Shown piece by piece: positions 46,234 through 55,109 of a DNA stretch of 64,000 nucleotides. How positions within the stretch are numbered: position 1 is the stretch's first letter; each line of letters starts with the position of its first letter. The DNA lies in contig NZ_NIHD01000008.1 of assembly GCF_002806975.1 (NCBI RefSeq), forward strand, positions 1 through 64,000, read 5' to 3'. Both the position numbers and the translations under genes were made by a program. Below the pieces are notes generated by a model that worked only from the letters and a program-made list of their open reading frames with translations, did no database searches and was not told where the DNA came from. This DNA is from Marinobacter aromaticivorans (GTDB taxonomy: Bacteria; Pseudomonadota; Gammaproteobacteria; Pseudomonadales; Oleiphilaceae).

Positions 46234-46262
46234 AAGGTGCAGAAGCCTCGCCTCTGCACCTT
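46234..46262 (-). terminator. Terminator of the outer membrane barrel gene
   Basis: AAGGTGCAGA and TCTGCACCTT form a 10-bp perfect stem with a 9-base loop; on the minus strand it is followed by TTCTCCTT (the stem itself ends in CACCTT). It is located 41 bases past the stop of the leftward barrel gene. Confidence 0.75.
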
Positions 46263-46296
46263 ATCGGGGGTCAGACTACATCGGGGGTCATACTAC
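46263..46296. repeat. Tandem 17-base direct repeat
   Basis: ATCGGGGGTCAGACTAC (46263-46279) is followed immediately by ATCGGGGGTCATACTAC (46280-46296), one mismatch. The pair lies between the barrel gene stop and its terminator. A GGTCAGACTA string also appears at about 16731. Purpose unknown. Confidence 0.85.
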
Positions 46297-46302
46297 GGCG
46301 GA

Positions 46303-46881
46303 TCAGAACTGGAACTTGAGACCAACCTGAGCGGTATCGAAGTCCGGGCCATCATTGTTCAACTGGCCGTTAAAGTCGTCTTCGTCTACGTCAACATTGT
46401 AGCGATTATATTCCAGGAACGTGGTCAGGTGCTCTGTAATGCGGAAGTCAACACCTGCGCCCACAACGGGGCTTACCTCATCATAGGTCTCGCTCTCATC
46501 GAACGCGTCCACGTCCAGCGCAGCCGCAAAGGCACCCGCTTTGGCGTAAACACCAAAGCTGTCCGTTACCGGCAGACGACCAACTGCCACCAGGGAGCCA
46601 CCCTTCAGCTTACTTTCAACGTCGTCTTTACCGAAGTTGCCAAAGTCTATGTAATCCGCTTCCAGAGCAAAAAACTGGTTGAACTGATAACCGACACCTG
46701 CGCCGTACAGATCATTCGAATCGTCAAAGTCGCCATTGTGCGACTTGTAACCACCGTAGCTACCCTTGATGTAAGGGCCGGAGGCGTCACGATCCGAAGA
46801 ACTTTGAGCGAAGGCTGCCGGGGCAGCGAATACACTGGCAGACAAAATCGTGGCACAGGCAATACGAGCTTTGGAGTTCAT
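46303..46881 (-). CDS. Outer membrane beta-barrel protein (OmpA/OmpW-like small barrel)
   Basis: 192 residues from ATG 46881, which has GAGGA about 9 bases upstream. Signal peptide ends 'AAFAQSS' (about residue 25). Alternating hydrophobic strands ('VGYQFNQFFALEADYIDFG', 'FGVYAKAGAFAAAL', 'LTTFLEYNRY') and terminal aromatic 'GLKFQF' are those of an 8-strand barrel ending in Phe for BAM recognition. Acidic overall. Could be an adhesin or small-solute pore; not assignable. Downstream lie a tandem repeat and a terminator. Confidence 0.85.
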   Translation of the reverse strand: MNSKARIACATILSASVFAAPAAFAQSSSDRDASGPYIKGSYGGYKSHNGDFDDSNDLYGAGVGYQFNQFFALEADYIDFGNFGKDDVESKLKGGSLVAVGRLPVTDSFGVYAKAGAFAAALDVDAFDESETYDEVSPVVGAGVDFRITEHLTTFLEYNRYNVDVDEDDFNGQLNNDGPDFDTAQVGLKFQF

Positions 46882-47205
46882 AATGCTTTTTCCTCGCTGG
46901 TTAGAAGTTCCGTTCGTAAAAGCGTTTTCCGGGTAGCTGCATTGATTCATGACTCCCGAAACACGTATTTCCACCCTAACGCCTCTGATCACGAATTTGG
47001 GTTAAATCCGGACTAAATCCTCTTAATTCTTTATTAATATTTTTCAAAAAAAACCCTGAATAAATCTTTGAAGTCATAGACTTGAATGTCTGGAACGGTT
47101 GCAGCCCGACAGCTGTGCAAATACAGTAATCATGCCTTGAGGAAAGAAATCCTGAGGTCCCAGAAGGGAGGGTGCAAAAAGGACAAACAACAGGATGGCA
47201 AACGA
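46882..47205. other. 324-base intergenic region, AT-rich
   Basis: Lies upstream of the barrel gene and downstream of the holin-like gene, both leftward. 46990-47080 is markedly AT-rich (for example TTTTTCAAAAAAAACC) and is the likely promoter region for the barrel gene. No convincing small gene was found; short open frames here lack ribosome sites and family resemblance. No clear terminator for the holin-like gene was identified. Confidence 0.5.
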
Positions 47206-47712
47206 TCAGTCGACGGGAGCCTTGTCTGCCGGGGGTGCTGGAGCCTCTTCCGGTGCACCGGTCCCCGGGGCATCAGATTCGGCAGATTGGCGCATCAGAA
47301 CCATGCCGCCCTGGAGCAACAATTTCTTTAATCTCGGGTCGCTCTGCTCTGCAACGCCAACGGCAAACGCCAGCGCCGCCGCCTCTAGTGGATTGCGGGT
47401 AATCAGTGAGCGTAATAGCTCAATGGGCGAGCCCAAGTGCGGACTGCTGCTTTGCGCATCGCGGCCGGCTTTGGCCGGGCGGGTCATGCGATAGAAGAAG
47501 AACGCGAGCAGGCACAGGCATACACCCCCTGTAATCGCCATGGCGCCTGGCTTACCCACAAAGGGAGCCAGGGCCAGGGTCGCTGCGTTGACCAGCAGAT
47601 AAAAGCCGGTAACCAACAACGCCGTAAGCAGCACCAACGCCAAAACCATCCCGGTGATTGCCGCGACAGCCTTGCGAAGGGCGCTCTGGATCGTTGCAGA
47701 ATCAGGCATCAT
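47206..47712 (-). CDS. Phage-holin-family / YqjE-like membrane protein
   Basis: 168 residues with two hydrophobic spans (about 15-40 and 55-75) and a Pro/Ala-rich acidic tail. The pattern is that of the holin superfamily III / YqjE proteins that pair with DUF883 proteins, not of a lysis cassette. The start is ATGATG at 47712/47709, overlapping the upstream DUF883 stop (TGATGATG), so the two are coupled. Probably a small inner membrane protein partnered with the DUF883 protein. Confidence 0.8.
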   Translation of the reverse strand: MMPDSATIQSALRKAVAAITGMVLALVLLTALLVTGFYLLVNAATLALAPFVGKPGAMAITGGVCLCLLAFFFYRMTRPAKAGRDAQSSSPHLGSPIELLRSLITRNPLEAAALAFAVGVAEQSDPRLKKLLLQGGMVLMRQSAESDAPGTGAPEEAPAPPADKAPVD

Positions 47713-48035
47713 CAGCGGTCAAGCATCTTACCTACAATGATACCGGCGAGGAACATGAGGATGACCGTAAGAAACGGCCTTTCCTCAATTTTGTGCTCCA
47801 CGCTCTCGACCGTTTGTGAGCCTGCCTCCGTCGCACGAGTCAGGGCAGCATCGCCCCGTTTGCGCAGGTTTTCAAACACGGCATGAGCCTCACGGCTGAT
47901 CTCTTCTTTCAGGTTACTGGCACTGGTTTTCTGACCTTCTGCAACGGCTTTGGTCAGTGAGGCAAGGTCTTCCCTCAGTAGCTGAAGGTCTTCTTTGACG
48001 CGAGCGTAATCATCTTGTGCTGTTTGCTTTTCCAT
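47712..48035 (-). CDS. DUF883 family protein (YqjD/ElaB-like)
   Basis: 107 residues from ATG 48035 with AGGAG upstream. A long amphipathic helix or coiled coil (about 8-80; 'DYARVKEDLQLLREDLASL') ends in a single C-terminal TM with 'FLAGIIVGKMLDR'. In E. coli, relatives YqjD and ElaB are tail-anchored and bind ribosomes in stationary phase. The YqjD-YqjE gene order is kept here. Confidence 0.88.
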   Translation of the reverse strand: MEKQTAQDDYARVKEDLQLLREDLASLTKAVAEGQKTSASNLKEEISREAHAVFENLRKRGDAALTRATEAGSQTVESVEHKIEERPFLTVILMFLAGIIVGKMLDR

Positions 48036-48199
48036 GAGCTTGTCTCCTGATTGATTCCTGACTTCATTCGACAACGGCCTGGAACAGGCCCCTTTCGAGA
48101 ACCCATAAAGCCATTCACAGATTACTCTAGCACAAGGCCTGAATTTCGTGACAACTGGCAAATCTTCCAGAGACACCTGATAAAGCCGGTAAAACCGTA

Positions 48200-49084
48200 T
48201 TACGGCTGAAATCCGGACGATTCCGGCTCATCGTCACGCACACGCAAAAAACTTGCAAAGCGCGGTAGACCGGTTGCCGTAAGGCCATAGTATTTGAAGG
48301 TAATGCGGGTTCCGGGCAGGGGTGGTCGAGTGCGCAGATCGTCACTGAAGCCGGTGCCTATGCGGAAGCGCCGGCCGCTGGGAAGCTCCACCTCTAACGC
48401 CCCCATCATGCCCTGGAGCCGGCCCTTGCCCGGTATATGCGCGACCACCACCGCCTCGGCATCCTCATAGGTCTTCACCTTCAGCAAGTCGTCAGAGCGG
48501 CCCGCTCTGTATAAACTGTCTTGCCGTTTCAACATCAGGCCCTCACCGCCCTGTGCGACGATCCTTTCCAGATCGGCCATCAATGCGGAATGGGAGGTTG
48601 CAGGCTTTTGCGCCACCAGTACCAGGTGCGGAGAACGGGATTCCAGTACCAACCTCTGCAACTGTTCATACCGTTGATAAAACGGGCCGGGGCCTGGCAC
48701 GTCAAACACATGAAACCGGATCCCACGCCACTCCTCATCCAGCGGTGTCTGTTTACGCACGGCACCGGAAAGTTCTGCGAAGCGCTGGCGACCCATCCAC
48801 AGCTCACCGTCCAGAGGTATAGCGGGGAACTCTGAAGTAAACCAGGCCGGGGCCTGATAGACGTTGCCATTGCGGGATAAAAAGGCCTGGCCATTCCAGT
48901 AAGCTCTTACGCCATCCAGTTTCTCACTGATCCAGTAATTCTCCAGTGCAACGCCTTGCTGATAGGTACTGGCCAGGGGCACGGGGGGCAAGCTGACCTC
49001 ACCAGATCTCACAGCAACAGCCAAAGCCAGCCATAAAGCAGACAACATAAGCCTGAAAGCGAATGTTGTTCGGCCAGTCAGCAT
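48200..49084 (-). CDS. Exported ATP-dependent DNA ligase (Lig E type)
   Basis: 294 residues. An N-terminal hydrophobic segment (about 9-25) resembles a signal peptide. The nucleotidyltransferase core has lysine motif I 'ISEKLDGVRAYW' (Lys is the AMP acceptor), 'PLDGELWMGR' (motif III), 'GGEGLMLKR' (motif IV) and 'LLKVKTYEDAEAV' (motif V). A short OB domain follows. Minimal ligases with signal peptides occur in many Gram-negatives and are thought to seal DNA in the periplasm or outside the cell. The 68 bases between it and tssM are very short, but the gene is not a T6SS component. Confidence 0.9.
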   Translation of the reverse strand: MLTGRTTFAFRLMLSALWLALAVAVRSGEVSLPPVPLASTYQQGVALENYWISEKLDGVRAYWNGQAFLSRNGNVYQAPAWFTSEFPAIPLDGELWMGRQRFAELSGAVRKQTPLDEEWRGIRFHVFDVPGPGPFYQRYEQLQRLVLESRSPHLVLVAQKPATSHSALMADLERIVAQGGEGLMLKRQDSLYRAGRSDDLLKVKTYEDAEAVVVAHIPGKGRLQGMMGALEVELPSGRRFRIGTGFSDDLRTRPPLPGTRITFKYYGLTATGLPRFASFLRVRDDEPESSGFQP

Positions 49085-49152
49085 TCTTTATTCCCTGCCT
49101 TTTGCTGCCAATTCATCGCAGGCTACTCCATGTCGCTTTTGAGGTAGGTCAC

Positions 49153-52100
49153 TTAATACAAGTTGCGCGGTATCCGGTACCCGGATAACAGCTGCTGGGT
49201 AAACGGATTGATATTGCTGGCCGCGTGCAGGCGGTAGCGCATTTCTCCGTCATCCACCCGGAAGCGCACATCCACGGCACTGCTGCTGACGCCGGTTATA
49301 TCGGCTTTATCCAGTAACCGGAATAATGCCCAGGGCCCGTTCTCTGAAATGCTGCGGGGTGAACGGTTTACCTGCACCGGCACCAGGGTAATCCGGCTTT
49401 CAACCGCTTCGCGCAGGGTGTTGGGCCAGACCAGCGGTATGCTCTGGCGCGGGCCATGGCTGAACTCCACCAACTGGCCATCCAGATTCACCACACTGCG
49501 GCGTTTGTTGGAAGACAGGTTCAGGGGCTCCAGGGCAAACTCCACATCCAGGGTGCCACTGCGGGTGAAGTAGGCACTGCGAATCTTGTCCGCGTTGCCT
49601 AGAGCCGCCAGCACATCCCGGCGCACCAGGCTGGCCCGGCGGGCATCCCCGACCTGCTCCGGATGATCCTCCAGGAACAGCTTCAGGTTGTCCTTGTAGA
49701 AGCTGTCCAGCACGCCGCCGGGGGCAAAAAACCGCTCAAAATCCTGCAGCGCCACATCGCGCCCGGCACTGGCGTTAAACGGATAATGCCTGGCCAGGTT
49801 CTGCTGGAACGGCTGGTAGACCTCCCGGTACCATTCCCGCTCCAGTTGCGCCACGGCCTGGTCCAGCAATACCCGCCAGCTTTCTGTGGCCAGCCGGTTC
49901 AGCAACCGGTTCAGTGGCTCGGGCTGGTGCACCGCCATGCGCTGCAGGGTGAAAATCGGGTCGGCGCCCTGCAACCCCATTCTGGCCCGGGCGGCGTTAA
50001 GGGCGGCCTTACCCTTGTCCGGCGACTCCTGAACATTGCGCATGTATTCGTGCAGGTCGCTGACCACCCGCATGATCTGCTCAAGCCCGCTGGGTTGGTC
50101 CCCGTTCTTGAGGGTGAGCTGGTTCAGGTCGGCAAACTGGCGCTCAATGTTCTGCAGCATGCGGAAATGCGGCGACTGCTCCAGCAACTCACGGGCCGTG
50201 ACACCCTCCCCTTCGGCAGCGGGTATCAACCGGGTATTACGGCTTACCTGACCAAGGAACTGGGCCAGGGGCTGATGACCACCGGTCAGGCTTTCCAGTA
50301 TGCGGACCCCGTGATTCAGGTCGTCAAAGGTCTGAATGTCCACCCGGCTCAGGGCGGTTCGCCAGGCATTGGCGTAGTGTTCGGCGTAGAGATTCTGCAA
50401 GCTGGCCTGCAACTCAGCCTCGTCGGCTTTACTGAATTCCACGTTGTCCCGGCGGCCCAGCACCCAGGCGTCGATCAGGGCCAACTCGGTCACCGTGGCG
50501 GATTTGCGCAGGAACCATTTCTCCAGGCCATCACGGGTCAGTAAGGCCGGGATGCTCAGGGGATCATCAGCCAGCGCCTGTGCCGCTTGCCGTTCAGATT
50601 CATTGGCAACCGGCTCGCCGTACTGGTCTATCCGCACAAACACGTTGCTGAAGGCAGGGCCGGAGGTGCGGGCCAGGTCGTTTGGCTGGCTGAATTCCCG
50701 GGCGGCTTCAATTTCCAGATCCCGATACACCCGGTCTGGCGTAGAGATACGCCCCAGTTCGTGCTGTGACCACTGTACGCTGCTTTTGAAGGGAGCCAGC
50801 GCCATATCCGCAGTGACATCCCCGTTCCGCGCCTGTTGGGCCAGGTCTGTGTAAGACATGGCGTAGTCCAGATGCCCCATCAATCTTTGCTGAACATCCC
50901 GGCGCCCCGGGAAGGCCCGCTGCCAGTATTCGCTCATGTAGCGGGAAACAATATCCTGGCGACGACCACTGGCATCGTAGAGCATCCTGAGCACCCTCAG
51001 GTGTTCAAGGCGCTCCGGGCTGTTGTCCGGTGCCCGGCTCATCTCACCCATCACCCCGAACATCAGCGCCGGCAGGTACTGGTACGCCAGCATATCCAGG
51101 TAGGAAGCTTCCACTTCCGGCCCCACCTTGTGGCCCTGATACAGCCCCATATCGCTGATCAGCGGCCATTGTTTGCGGTGGTCACCGAACGCCAGGGTCG
51201 CCCGGCGTAACTGATCCAGAGGCTCCAGCAGGTTACGCCCCGTGGTGTCCGGCTCGTAACCCACAGGCTGCCAGTTATCGATAAAGCTTTTAACCCGTGT
51301 TTCAACCGAGGCCGCGGCTTCCGCGTTCTTGATGAAGTAATGCTGCCAGCCCGCGGTTACGCCGGTACCGACACACACTGCCACCACCGCCGCAGCGGCC
51401 ACGCGGCGCTGGCGGCTGCGCACAACCCGCCGGTTATCCCCGGCAAGCCCGGCTTCGGGATAGATGATCCCGGGGAAAAGCGATTGGGTAAACAGGCTGG
51501 CAGACTGGCCTGTACGCTGAGCGGGCTGTATGGGGCCGGATACCTGATAGTGGCTGGCGGCGGCAGAAACAAAGGCATCTTCCGGCACGCCTTCCTGCAC
51601 AACCGAGGTGAAGTAGGTACCGCGAACCAGGGCCGGTGTTGAAAACGCATCCGCCGACAGAAGGCTGGTGAGGAAGTTTTCCAGCGCGGGCTTCATGCCT
51701 GCAAGCTGGCGGGTAAATGAGTAGGTAGATGCCCGCTCCTCTGCGTCCCGGGTATTGGCCAGCACGTCTGGCAGGCGCTCGCTCAGGCGCGCCACCATCC
51801 CGCTGTAGCGTTCGGAGAATTCGTTCAGCCAATCGTCGTTATCCAGTTGACCTTCCAGCCGGAAGGTGAAACCCAACGCCTGTTCTTTTTCCTGCTTGCT
51901 CATGCTTCGTACAAAGGGCCCAAAGCCGTACAGCAGATCCATTTTGGTGAAGGACACATAGACCGGCAGGCGCGAGCCTATTTGCTCCATCAACTCTCGC
52001 AGCCGGGTGCGCAGCAAAATGGCATGAGCTTCCCGCTGCTCCTCGCTGGCCGTGCTCAGCTGGGCCAGATCAATGGCCAGAATCACGCCGTTAAGCGGGC

Positions 52101-52755
52101 GTTGCGGGCGGTTGCGCTCAAGCCACTGGATAAAATGCGCCCACAACCGCTGCTGTATTTCCCCGGCAGTGCTTTGATTCTCTCCCTGGCTCAGCAGTTC
52201 ACCATCCGGGTCAATCAGCACGCCGTTATCGCCAATCCACCAGTCAAACCCGAAGGGATTGCGATCCGCCCGATTGTTGCGGGTGACGTTGGTGAGGGTA
52301 TAGATTTGCCCGGAACGCTGGATCAGACTGGTTTTACCGGCATCTTCCAGACCCATAACCAGATACCAGGGCAAGCGGTAAACACCCCGGCGCCCCGGCA
52401 GGTTGCTCTTCAGCGCCGTAAGTTGGCGATCCAGCAAGCGCTGCTGACGGCGCTCCATGGGCAGGATCGGATCTTCCTGCTCCTGCTGTTCCTCGGCTTT
52501 CGCTGCATTTACCTTGCCCAGGCGGCGGGCCAGCACCGTGCCCCAGACCATGACGACCAGCAGCACAACGCCCAGAGTCACCAGCGCCCGCATCTGCCAG
52601 GCTGCCAGCGGGAACTCACCGCGCACCTCCCACCTTGGCCCCAGCCACCAGGTAGCTACCAGGACCGCAATCAGGCCCAGCGCCAAGGTAACCGGTGCCG
52701 CGTTTTTAATGTATGGCAGAAGCCAGCGACCGATGAGTAAAGCTTTTCTCCACAT
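49153..52755 (-). CDS. tssM: Type VI secretion membrane complex protein TssM (IcmF/VasK)
   Basis: About 1200 residues. Spans the inner membrane and periplasm and forms the T6SS membrane complex with TssJ and TssL. Two N-terminal TMs (about 15-65), a cytoplasmic GTPase-like domain with intact Walker A 'MGLEDAGKTSL' (about 130), a third TM about 430-450 ('VAAAAVVAVCVGTGVTAGW'), then the large periplasmic IcmF region that contacts TssJ. ATG 52755 is preferred because AGGA lies nine bases upstream; an ATG three codons earlier abuts that site. Last gene of the cluster. Confidence 0.96.
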   Translation of the reverse strand: MWRKALLIGRWLLPYIKNAAPVTLALGLIAVLVATWWLGPRWEVRGEFPLAAWQMRALVTLGVVLLVVMVWGTVLARRLGKVNAAKAEEQQEQEDPILPMERRQQRLLDRQLTALKSNLPGRRGVYRLPWYLVMGLEDAGKTSLIQRSGQIYTLTNVTRNNRADRNPFGFDWWIGDNGVLIDPDGELLSQGENQSTAGEIQQRLWAHFIQWLERNRPQRPLNGVILAIDLAQLSTASEEQREAHAILLRTRLRELMEQIGSRLPVYVSFTKMDLLYGFGPFVRSMSKQEKEQALGFTFRLEGQLDNDDWLNEFSERYSGMVARLSERLPDVLANTRDAEERASTYSFTRQLAGMKPALENFLTSLLSADAFSTPALVRGTYFTSVVQEGVPEDAFVSAAASHYQVSGPIQPAQRTGQSASLFTQSLFPGIIYPEAGLAGDNRRVVRSRQRRVAAAAVVAVCVGTGVTAGWQHYFIKNAEAAASVETRVKSFIDNWQPVGYEPDTTGRNLLEPLDQLRRATLAFGDHRKQWPLISDMGLYQGHKVGPEVEASYLDMLAYQYLPALMFGVMGEMSRAPDNSPERLEHLRVLRMLYDASGRRQDIVSRYMSEYWQRAFPGRRDVQQRLMGHLDYAMSYTDLAQQARNGDVTADMALAPFKSSVQWSQHELGRISTPDRVYRDLEIEAAREFSQPNDLARTSGPAFSNVFVRIDQYGEPVANESERQAAQALADDPLSIPALLTRDGLEKWFLRKSATVTELALIDAWVLGRRDNVEFSKADEAELQASLQNLYAEHYANAWRTALSRVDIQTFDDLNHGVRILESLTGGHQPLAQFLGQVSRNTRLIPAAEGEGVTARELLEQSPHFRMLQNIERQFADLNQLTLKNGDQPSGLEQIMRVVSDLHEYMRNVQESPDKGKAALNAARARMGLQGADPIFTLQRMAVHQPEPLNRLLNRLATESWRVLLDQAVAQLEREWYREVYQPFQQNLARHYPFNASAGRDVALQDFERFFAPGGVLDSFYKDNLKLFLEDHPEQVGDARRASLVRRDVLAALGNADKIRSAYFTRSGTLDVEFALEPLNLSSNKRRSVVNLDGQLVEFSHGPRQSIPLVWPNTLREAVESRITLVPVQVNRSPRSISENGPWALFRLLDKADITGVSSSAVDVRFRVDDGEMRYRLHAASNINPFTQQLLSGYRIPRNLY

Positions 52756-52825
52756 GGTGTCCATTCCTGCTGTGTGTACGTCTTACAATAACCAGTGTTC
52801 GGCTGGCTAATTCGTTAATCCCGGA

Positions 52826-52907
52826 CTGAGAGCTCTGGCCAAGGCGCCAACCTGCCGGTGTGGTGGTTCCACAGCAAAGGTTGGCAACACAGGTCCAGAG
52901 TTCTCAG
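52826..52907. other. Nested stem-loop structure between tssA and tssM
   Basis: Three concentric inverted repeats: outer CTGAGAGCTCTGG (52826-52838) with CCAGAGTTCTCAG (52895-52907), one mismatch; middle CCAACCT (52847-52853) with AGGTTGG (52878-52884); inner TGTGG (52859-52863) with CCACA (52869-52873). It begins inside the tssA stop codon region and occupies most of the 148-base gap. No T-run follows on the minus strand, so it is not a typical terminator; it may stabilise or attenuate the message. Confidence 0.7.
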
Positions 52908-54358
52908 GACAGTCGATCAAGTTGTTTCAGGAGTGCGGGCTCCCAGTCTTCAATAACCAGGCCCGCTACCTGCTGCTGCAGATCCTGAACCTGCCGCGAA
53001 GCCAGGCTCACCAGGCCGCTGTCTTTCATCAGCTGTGCCGACGCCAGGCGCCAATAGAACTGTTCCCGCGGCTCCCTGGCCCCGGCCAGCCCGTCTTCCA
53101 GCAATTGCATCGCCGGCGCCAGACCTTTCTGGGTAGACAGCTCCCGCGCTGTGTCATAAGCCTGTTCCCAGGGGCTGGCACCGCCGCCGGACTGCCCGGA
53201 AGCACTGGCAGGAGCAGACAGAAGCCATTCTTCTGTTTCCGAGGGTAAAAACGGGGTGCCATCGTTGAACGTCAATTCCGCCAGTTGCGGCAGCTTTTCC
53301 AAAAACTCGTTAGCGGCTGCCCGAATGGCTTCGGCACAGGCGTCACACCCCAGTGCGGCGGCCACACCAGCGCTGAGGCGGTGACCCTCAAGCCAGAAGG
53401 GGCTTACCGACAGGCTCTGCTCTATGCGCTGCCAAAGGGTATGATCCGGTGCCTTTTCCAGGGCTTCCCGGTAATCGGCTACCCGGTCGGCACTCACGGC
53501 CGCCAGATCTGAACGCTTGCCATCCCGGGTAGGCGGCACCGACGTAATGCTCTGCCAGATGGCGTAGCGGCGGATCTGATAGCCCAGGGGCCGCTCCGGT
53601 TCGGTGCCGGTGAGCATATCCGCCACTTTCAGCAGGCTCTGGCGGGTGGTCCGCACGTCGCTCGGGTCCAATGTGAGCGCGCCAAGGGATGGGCTGGCAG
53701 GTGTGCTTGCAGGCGTTGCACTGGCTTTGGTGCCGCCTGCTGTGCTGGACGGGCTTGTAGCTTGCGCCTCGGGTTTGCTTTCAGCCCGGGTGCCGGTTTC
53801 CTGAGCCCGGGGCAACTTTTCAACAGCGCGTTTCAGATCCCGCAACGCATCATCGGGCAACTCTTTTTGTTCCGCCTGAGCCTGAAGCTTTGCCAGCAAC
53901 TCAAGACAATAGCTGCGGCCATCCCCCACGCTGGCATCAAAGGTTTTTCCATCGACACCCTTGGCTGCCCGCTGGAGCATCTGGGTAAACATCATTTTCC
54001 GCGCCCGCTTGCCCTTGTCACCGGGGTAAGGCCCGCCTGCCTCCCACCAGCCATCAAGCACGCGATGGAGCAGATACAGGGAGAGGGCGAAGCGTTCGCC
54101 GTCGCCGCCACGCTGCAGGGCAATCAGAAGAAAGCCGAGCACTTTCAGGTCTTTGCTTCTGGCAGACAGGATTTTCAGGGATTCGCTCTCAACCTTGCCC
54201 CAGTCGATATCCGTGTGAGCAAGGGAGCCGATTTTCATGATTTCGTCTTCCAGAAACGCCAGGGCGGCATCCTCGCCCAGCGCCTGGCCTGTGGGCAATT
54301 CGACTTCCAATGGCGATACCACCTGTTCAATGTAGGGATGCTGTTCTATTACCTGCAT
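52904..54358 (-). CDS. tssA: Type VI secretion cap/assembly protein TssA (VCA0119/VasJ type)
   Basis: 484 residues. TssA proteins start sheath assembly at the baseplate and membrane complex and may stabilise the distal end. The N-terminal ImpA_N domain (about 10-130) carries 'VLGFLLIALQRGGDGERFAL' and 'LLHRVLDGWWEAGGPYPGD'; an Ala/Pro/Thr-rich linker about 195-245 precedes the C-terminal helical region. Long C-terminal form resembles VasJ of V. cholerae. GGAAGAG lies just before ATG 54358. Gap of 40 bases to vasI upstream. Confidence 0.93.
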   Translation of the reverse strand: MQVIEQHPYIEQVVSPLEVELPTGQALGEDAALAFLEDEIMKIGSLAHTDIDWGKVESESLKILSARSKDLKVLGFLLIALQRGGDGERFALSLYLLHRVLDGWWEAGGPYPGDKGKRARKMMFTQMLQRAAKGVDGKTFDASVGDGRSYCLELLAKLQAQAEQKELPDDALRDLKRAVEKLPRAQETGTRAESKPEAQATSPSSTAGGTKASATPASTPASPSLGALTLDPSDVRTTRQSLLKVADMLTGTEPERPLGYQIRRYAIWQSITSVPPTRDGKRSDLAAVSADRVADYREALEKAPDHTLWQRIEQSLSVSPFWLEGHRLSAGVAAALGCDACAEAIRAAANEFLEKLPQLAELTFNDGTPFLPSETEEWLLSAPASASGQSGGGASPWEQAYDTARELSTQKGLAPAMQLLEDGLAGAREPREQFYWRLASAQLMKDSGLVSLASRQVQDLQQQVAGLVIEDWEPALLKQLDRLS

Positions 54359-54398
54359 GGTCTCTTCCCTCGCGTCCTTGCCTGTCTATTCCCGCCGG

Positions 54399-55109
54399 TT
54401 ACCAGCCACAGCGTTTACGAAGCGGGCGAATGGCGTCTCCAAAACCCGTCAAATCAAATAACAGACCGTCTATGGGGCTGTTTTGAGAGAACACACGAAT
54501 GTCTGTTTCCCGCTCTATGGCCTTGACCGCCCGGATTGCCGGCAAACCGCGGCCGATGCTGAGTACGTAGCCGTTGTCGCGCACTCGCCAGGCGTTTTGA
54601 CCGGTGTTTTCCGAGGTACCAAGCCCGATGTTCACTCGCTCCGCCTCAAGCGGCTCCGGCAGCATCAGGGTCAGTTCGGTGATGTTGTTATGGCACTGCA
54701 ACGCAAGCAAAGGCCGGGGCGGCTGCGCACCCAAAGCCGGCACGGTTACCAGAAGGCCTGCGGCCTGGCCGGTGTCGCGGTATTGAACGCCACCGGTGGA
54801 GGCATCTGCTTCTGCCTGGGCATAAGCCTGGCGCCAGCGGCTGGAAGCGGGCCTGAGGTTAACCTGTGTGCCGGGCACAGCACCGGCTACAGGTTCCGCC
54901 AAAGGCGTACCGAACACCTGGTCAAAACACGCCAGTCGCTCCAGCCGCCGGGTTTCGCTGGTGCATTTTCGGGCATGGTCCAGCAATCCGGCCTGCACCG
55001 GGGTATTTGCCGCCCCAAGCATCACAAGGGCGGCGTAAAAGCCGGTTAGCGATGGCTTTTTAAACAATGCCCAGGCGCACGCAAGGAAGTGCCTCATTGC
55101 AAGTTTCAT
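54399..55109 (-). CDS. tagO: Type VI secretion-associated protein VasI/TagO
   Basis: 236 residues. Start at ATG 55109 gives an ATGA overlap with vasH. N-terminal hydrophobic segment (signal or TM) ends near 'NTPVQAGLLD'. 'CTSETRRLERLACFDQVFG' (about 48) is characteristic of the VCA0118 (VasI) family. The C-terminal half is beta-rich ('ALQCHNNITELTLML'). In V. cholerae the homologue is an accessory component; precise function is unclear to me. Confidence 0.88.
   Translation of the reverse strand: MKLAMRHFLACAWALFKKPSLTGFYAALVMLGAANTPVQAGLLDHARKCTSETRRLERLACFDQVFGTPLAEPVAGAVPGTQVNLRPASSRWRQAYAQAEADASTGGVQYRDTGQAAGLLVTVPALGAQPPRPLLALQCHNNITELTLMLPEPLEAERVNIGLGTSENTGQNAWRVRDNGYVLSIGRGLPAIRAVKAIERETDIRVFSQNSPIDGLLFDLTGFGDAIRPLRKRCGW

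Noticed and set aside
47206..47712. Holin-like gene as part of a prophage
   Set aside because: No lysin, capsid or integrase nearby, and it pairs with a DUF883 gene as in the E. coli yqjD-yqjE arrangement.
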